This document shows, piece after piece, positions 5,856 through 9,649 of a stretch of 9,649 nucleotides of DNA; position 1 is the first letter of the stretch; each line of letters begins with the position of its first letter. This DNA is from Deltaproteobacteria bacterium (lineage in GTDB: Bacteria; Desulfobacterota; Desulfobulbia; Desulfobulbales; VMSU01). The notes beneath the pieces were generated by a model. The model saw nothing but the letters and a program-made list of their open reading frames with translations, was not told the origin of the DNA and made no database searches. Both the position numbers and the translations under genes were made by a program. The stretch spans positions 1 through 9,649 of the forward strand of contig JAJYJA010000089.1 in assembly GCA_021789795.1 (NCBI GenBank), in the 5' to 3' direction.

Positions 5856-7589
5856 ATGCCCAACCAGGGATTCTTCTCCTCCTTCCTCGCCCTAGCCAAA
5901 CCTTACTGGACCTCCCGCGAACGGGCCAAGGGCCTGCTGCTGCTCGCCTCGGTGATCGGGCTCTCCCTGGGCCTGGTGTGGATCAACGTCCGCCTAAACA
6001 GTTGGAACGCCAGCTTCTACAACGCCATCCAGGAGAAGAAGATCCACGACTTCTACCGGCTGCTCGGCACCTTCACCATCCTGGCCTTTGCCTTTATCGG
6101 CGTGGGGGTGTACCGGGTCTACCTGCAACAGATGCTCCAGATCGAGTGGCGCACCTGGCTCAACGACCGCTACCTGGCCAACTGGCTGGACAACCGCGCC
6201 TATTACCGGATGCAACTCCTGGATCAGGGCACCGACAACCCGGATCAGCGGATCGCCGAAGACCTGCGGCTCTTTGTCGATACCACCTTGTCCCTGGGCC
6301 TGGGTCTGCTCTCCTCGGTGGTGACCCTGATCTCCTTCGTCGTTATCCTGTGGGTCATCTCCGGGCCCTTGAGCTTCTCCCTGGGCGGCGTCCACCTCGT
6401 CATCCCCGGCTACATGGTCTGGTTCGCCCTGCTCTACGCCCTGGCCGGCAGCCTCCTGACCCACAAGATCGGCCGGCCGCTGATCCAACTCCAGTTCGAC
6501 CAGCAGCGCTTCGAGGCGGATTTCCGTTTCTCGCTGGTGCGCCTGCGGGAGAACAGCGAGGGGGTGGCTCTCTACCGGGGCGAGGGCGAGGAGCTGGCCA
6601 ACTTCCGGGGCCGCTTCCAGCACGTGATCCGCAACTGGTGGGGGATAATGAAGAAACAAAAAGAGCTGGGCTTCTTCACCATCTCCTACTCGCAGATCGC
6701 GATTATCTTTCCCTTCGTGGTGGCGGCGCCGCGCTACTTCTCGGGCGCCATTCAGTTGGGGGGGCTGATGCAGATCGCCTCGGCCTTCGGCCAGGTGCAG
6801 GGGGCCTTGTCGTGGTTCATCGACGCCTACACCCAGTTCGCCACCTGGAAGGCCACCGTGGATCGGTTGACCGGCTTTAGCGAATCGCTCAGGCAGGTGC
6901 GGGAAGAGACCAAGGCCGCCGCCGGCGAGCGGCGGCGGGAGGAGGGAGGGGAGGCGATCGGTCTGGAGGGGGTAAATATCCTGCTGCCCCAGGGCCAGTC
7001 ACTGTTCGGGCCGGCCTCGCTCCGCCTAAAACCTGGGGAGGCGGCATTGATCTCCGGGCCGTCCGGGGCCGGGAAATCGACCCTGTTTAGGGCCATCGCC
7101 GGCATCTGGCCCTACTGGCGGGGACGGATCACCATCCCCCAGGGCGCCCGGCTGCTCTTCCTGCCCCAGCGGCCCTACCTGCCGGTGGGCACCTTGAAAC
7201 ACGCGGTGTGCTACCCCAGCCAGCCCGAGCTGAACGACGACGAGGCCGTGCGGGAGGCGCTTTGCGCGACCGGCCTGGCCGGGCTGGTCCCCAAGCTGGC
7301 CAGGCCGGCGGAGGAGAACTGGGCCCAGATCCTCTCCGGCGGCGAGCAGCAACGCCTGGCCTTTGCCCGGGCGCTGATCAACCGGCCCGACTGGCTGTTC
7401 CTGGACGAGGCGACCTCGGCCCTGCCCGACCGCGAACAGGCGGAACTCTACCGGCTGCTGCCCGCGCGCTTGCCCCAGACCACGGTCATCTCCATCGGCC
7501 ACCGGGACAACTTGAGCGAGTTCCACCCCCGGCGGCTGACCTGGGAAACGGAGGCCGCCGCGCCAACGGCGCCGTATCTGGCCGGGTGA
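5856..7589 (+). CDS. ABC transporter, fused SbmA/BacA-like permease and ATPase (YddA-type)
   Basis: A 577-residue half-transporter that would work as a homodimer in the inner membrane. The N-terminal half (about 1-330) resembles the ABC_membrane_2/SbmA_BacA domain: membrane helices near 27-45, 69-90, 145-172, 180-200 and 278-298, with the family-like phrases NSWNASFYNAIQ, EWRTWLNDRYLANWL, YYRMQL and NPDQRIAEDL in the first third. The ATPase half carries Walker A GPSGAGKST (401-409), signature LSGGEQQR (493-500), Walker B LFLDE with catalytic Glu518, and the switch His549. All motors residues are present. Known relatives include E. coli YddA and mycobacterial Rv1819c, linked to cobalamin, bleomycin or peptide transport; the actual cargo here cannot be told. 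AGGA sits 8 bases before the ATG, and the gene follows rsmI by 42 bases in the same direction. It ends tail to tail with the S4 gene. Confidence 0.93.
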   Translation: MPNQGFFSSFLALAKPYWTSRERAKGLLLLASVIGLSLGLVWINVRLNSWNASFYNAIQEKKIHDFYRLLGTFTILAFAFIGVGVYRVYLQQMLQIEWRTWLNDRYLANWLDNRAYYRMQLLDQGTDNPDQRIAEDLRLFVDTTLSLGLGLLSSVVTLISFVVILWVISGPLSFSLGGVHLVIPGYMVWFALLYALAGSLLTHKIGRPLIQLQFDQQRFEADFRFSLVRLRENSEGVALYRGEGEELANFRGRFQHVIRNWWGIMKKQKELGFFTISYSQIAIIFPFVVAAPRYFSGAIQLGGLMQIASAFGQVQGALSWFIDAYTQFATWKATVDRLTGFSESLRQVREETKAAAGERRREEGGEAIGLEGVNILLPQGQSLFGPASLRLKPGEAALISGPSGAGKSTLFRAIAGIWPYWRGRITIPQGARLLFLPQRPYLPVGTLKHAVCYPSQPELNDDEAVREALCATGLAGLVPKLARPAEENWAQILSGGEQQRLAFARALINRPDWLFLDEATSALPDREQAELYRLLPARLPQTTVISIGHRDNLSEFHPRRLTWETEAAAPTAPYLAG

Positions 7590-7608
7590 GCGGCCCTGCC
7601 GATCACCC
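7584..7608. other. Shared stop-codon hairpin between convergent genes
   Basis: GGGTGA (7584-7589, containing the ABC gene's TGA) pairs with TCACCC (7603-7608, containing the S4 gene's TGA on the other strand). After one G/A mismatch, CGGC (7591-7594) pairs with GCCG (7598-7601) around a 3-base loop. Neither side has a T-run, so it is not a standard intrinsic terminator, but it may mark or stabilise both mRNA 3' ends. Confidence 0.5.
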
Positions 7609-7809
7609 CACGAGATAGAGGCGCCCCGCCAGCTCCACCCGATCGCCGGGGACCAGCTGCCGGCCCCGGCGCGACTCCGCCGCGCCGTTCACCATGACCT
7701 CACCGGCGGCGATCCGGGCCTTGGCCTCGCCGCCGGTATCCACCGCGCCGGCCAGCTTGAGGAACTGTCCCAGTCTAATCGGCGCAACCGGCACGGCCAC
7801 CGTCTTCAT
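7603..7809 (-). CDS. Small S4-domain RNA-binding protein (YbcJ-like)
   Basis: A 68-residue protein made of little more than one S4 domain, the RNA-binding fold also found in ribosomal protein S4 and RluD/HslR-like proteins. The core reads RLGQFLKLAGAV, then EAKARIAAGEVMVNG, then RRGRQLVPGDRVEL, as in the S4_2 family that includes E. coli YbcJ. The conserved Arg/Lys-rich turn and the VNG motif suggest binding to structured RNA; the target is unknown. The chosen start is ATG (MKTVAVPVAP). A TTG two codons earlier (7813-7815) has the better-spaced AGGAGG (6 bases, against 12 for the ATG), so the start could be there. The gene begins inside the end of the membrane-protein gene (about 35-41 bases overlap), which suggests translational coupling. 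It ends 13 bases from the convergent ABC gene. Confidence 0.85.
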   Translation of the reverse strand: MKTVAVPVAPIRLGQFLKLAGAVDTGGEAKARIAAGEVMVNGAAESRRGRQLVPGDRVELAGRLYLVG

Positions 7810-9637
7810 CTGCAAGCCACCCCTCCTCGACCTTGGGCTCCCGGCCCTGCTGCCATTTTCTGATCGTCACCGAGCCGGCGGCGGCCACCACCCCGAAGGA
7901 GAAGACGCTCGACACCAGCGGCAGCCCGCGGGCCCGCAACAGGTCGAACAAAAAGACCTTGATCGCCGCCACCACAATCACCAGCCCCGCCACCGCCAGC
8001 ACCTCCCGATCCCGGCGGCGCAAGCCCAGTCCCAACAGCCCCACCACCCCCAGGTTGAGGACCAGGCTTTGGGAACAGGCGAAGGATTGGGCCGCCGGCC
8101 CGCCGAAGGGCAATACCGCCGCCAAGGCGAAGCTCGCCGCCGTAAAAGCGTAAAACAACCCCAGGCCCAACAACAGCACCGCCGAGTAATCGCCCCGATC
8201 AAAGACGGTGAAGAAGGCACTGTCGTAGGCGCCCGGGGGATGCCGGCGGCACCAGCGGTGCAGCCACAGGTTGACCGCCGCCAGGGTCGCCGCCACCAGC
8301 AAGCCCAGGGGCCAGACGGTCTCCCGCACCGACAGGCTGTGCCCCCTGAGGGCGAAGATCAGTCCGAAGAGCTGGAAGCAATAAGAGATCACCCGGATGC
8401 CGCCGCTCCGCCAGGCGTGGGCCCGGACGGCCAGGACGGCGGCGGCCAGCGCCCAGATCGGCAGGGCCAGCAAGGTGGGGGCCGACATGGCCAGGCCCTG
8501 GATGAGCAGGATGGTGGCGGCGGCGGCGAACTCCTTGCCGCCCGGAATCCCCTCCTCCCGCCGCCGGGCCAGCCAGGCGACCAGCCCCAGATAGAGGGCC
8601 GACAGGCCCACCGCCGCCAGGCCGAGCAGTCTAGGCTCGCCGATCCAGGGCGTTAGCGCCGCCTCGGCGGCGAAAAAACCGCCCCCCGCCACCAGCGAGG
8701 GCAGCAGGTGATGGAAAAAACTAGGCGGCATCTCCCTGGTAAGCGCCTGTCTGATCGAGGCGTAAGTATAAAACAGCCAGAACAGGCCCAGCAAGGGCAA
8801 AAACCATTCCCGCCCCAGACCGGCCACTTTTTCCGGCTCGAAGTTGAGCACGAAGTTGACCCGGTAGGACCAGAGCAGCCAAAAGAGCAGCGCGAACAGC
8901 AGGCTGTACCAGGGCAGGGAAGCGGCGATTCTCTGCCGGGCCGCCTCCTGGCCGGCCACCACGTTGACCAGCACCACCAGGCCCAGGGGCACGTAAAGCG
9001 GGGTGGGCATCCCGATGGCGAATCCCACCCCGGCGGAGACGAAGACCGCCAGGAAGAGCAGGGTCTTGGTCCGGCAGTGCAGACCCACCGTCACCACCAC
9101 GATTTCGACCGCCAGGAGCAGCCAGTAGCCAGCCGGCCCGGACAGGGTGGAGAAGTGGCTCTGGGTCTCGAAGATGATGGCGTAGAGCAGCATCGCCCCG
9201 CAGGTGGGAAACACCGGCGCCAGGCCGCTCTTTCGTCCATGGAGGATCACCCCGGCGGCGATCAGCGCCCAGGCGTAGGTCATGCCCACCAGCGAACCGG
9301 CCAGATGGCCGATCATGCCGTTATCGGTCATGGTTCTTAAAATCAGGGCCACCACCAGCATGAAGCTGACCGCCGAGACCCGAGGCAAAAGCACCGCCTG
9401 CCCCAGATGCGCCCATGACGCGCCGCTGTCCTCCTCCGGCCCCTCGTGGGTCGGCGGGCCGATGGCCGCCTCCAGCCGCTCGTGGCCGGCCAGGCTCACG
9501 CCGGCGTCCGCCGGCAGCCTCTGGCCCTGCTCCACCGCCTCGATCCGCTGCCGCAGGCTGGCCAGCCGCTCGTTGGTGAACAACAGTTCCTCGGCCAGCC
9601 AGTTGACCCGTTCCTCCAATGTCCTTAGTTCCTTCAT
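7775..9637 (-). CDS. Large polytopic membrane protein, DUF2339-like
   Basis: A 620-residue protein with a soluble, probably coiled-coil N-terminus (about 1-45: EERVNWLAEELLFTNERLAS, then LRQRIEAVEQ) and a short acidic linker. A long run of about 16-18 hydrophobic segments follows up to residue ~590, ending in a charged tail (KWQQGREPKVEEG). The layout, a short coiled coil followed by many small Gly/Ala/Leu-rich helices with no catalytic motif, is that of the DUF2339 family of predicted inner-membrane proteins, whose function is not known. The motif RTMTDNGMIGHLAGSLVG in the first membrane region fits that group. The start is ATG at 9635-9637 with a weak GAGAG just upstream. It uses TAG as stop, unlike its neighbours, and overlaps the S4 gene. 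The promoter lies outside the window. Membrane topology is secure; the family name is a memory-based match. Confidence 0.8.
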   Translation of the reverse strand: MKELRTLEERVNWLAEELLFTNERLASLRQRIEAVEQGQRLPADAGVSLAGHERLEAAIGPPTHEGPEEDSGASWAHLGQAVLLPRVSAVSFMLVVALILRTMTDNGMIGHLAGSLVGMTYAWALIAAGVILHGRKSGLAPVFPTCGAMLLYAIIFETQSHFSTLSGPAGYWLLLAVEIVVVTVGLHCRTKTLLFLAVFVSAGVGFAIGMPTPLYVPLGLVVLVNVVAGQEAARQRIAASLPWYSLLFALLFWLLWSYRVNFVLNFEPEKVAGLGREWFLPLLGLFWLFYTYASIRQALTREMPPSFFHHLLPSLVAGGGFFAAEAALTPWIGEPRLLGLAAVGLSALYLGLVAWLARRREEGIPGGKEFAAAATILLIQGLAMSAPTLLALPIWALAAAVLAVRAHAWRSGGIRVISYCFQLFGLIFALRGHSLSVRETVWPLGLLVAATLAAVNLWLHRWCRRHPPGAYDSAFFTVFDRGDYSAVLLLGLGLFYAFTAASFALAAVLPFGGPAAQSFACSQSLVLNLGVVGLLGLGLRRRDREVLAVAGLVIVVAAIKVFLFDLLRARGLPLVSSVFSFGVVAAAGSVTIRKWQQGREPKVEEGWLADEDGGRAGCAD

Positions 9638-9649
9638 CGGCTCTCTCTT

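Noticed and set aside
5978..6880. Alternative plus-strand frame of 300 codons inside the ABC gene.
   Set aside because: It is a +2-type shadow with Pro/Gly/Arg-rich composition; the other frame holds the permease domain and an unbroken ATPase.
7694..8656. Long plus-strand open frame of 320 codons opposite the DUF2339-like gene.
   Set aside because: It is rich in Gln/Gly/Arg/Pro with no motif and is antisense to a clearly membrane-spanning protein with a consistent hydrophobic pattern.

Overview
The window is high-GC DNA from a Gram-negative bacterium. An outer-membrane porin, a periplasmic c-type cytochrome, a chemoreceptor and an SbmA/BacA-like ABC protein all point to a diderm cell. The DUF3373-type porin beside a cytochrome, the HNLNG-type soluble histidine kinase and a palindromic intergenic repeat best fit the former Deltaproteobacteria (Desulfuromonadales or a relative). 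That taxonomic call rests on recognition of families, not on a search.

Left part, all on the minus strand. The window edge (1-154) holds only the motif V/VI stretch of a SNF2-family helicase, cut off exactly at the poly-U tract of the neighbouring terminator. Next comes a two-gene unit, a monoheme cytochrome c (1758-2066) followed by a DUF3373 porin (215-1705), ending in a 19-bp perfect hairpin terminator (152-201). Upstream is a methyl-accepting chemotaxis protein (2304-3971). Its stop codons lie inside one arm of a ~155-bp palindromic, MITE-like repeat (2153-2307) that fills most of the gap to the cytochrome.

Middle, plus strand. A 185-bp divergent promoter region (3972-4156) separates the chemoreceptor from a rightward cluster: a soluble histidine kinase with no adjacent response regulator (4157-4936), then rsmI one base later (4938-5813), then a fused permease/ATPase ABC protein (5856-7589).

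Right part, minus strand. A large polytopic membrane protein of the DUF2339 kind (7775-9637) overlaps a small S4 RNA-binding protein (7603-7809) that ends tail to tail with the ABC gene. The two convergent stop codons sit in the two arms of one small hairpin.

Functionally this looks like envelope and signalling genes (electron transfer or outer-membrane transport, taxis, peptide or cobalamin-type export/import) beside rRNA-modification and RNA-binding housekeeping genes. I see no phage, integrase, CRISPR, tRNA or rRNA. The most unusual features are the decapitated SNF2 fragment, the palindromic repeat that merges with the chemoreceptor stop codon, and the cytochrome-porin pair. I do not see a clearly new multi-gene defence or biosynthetic system.
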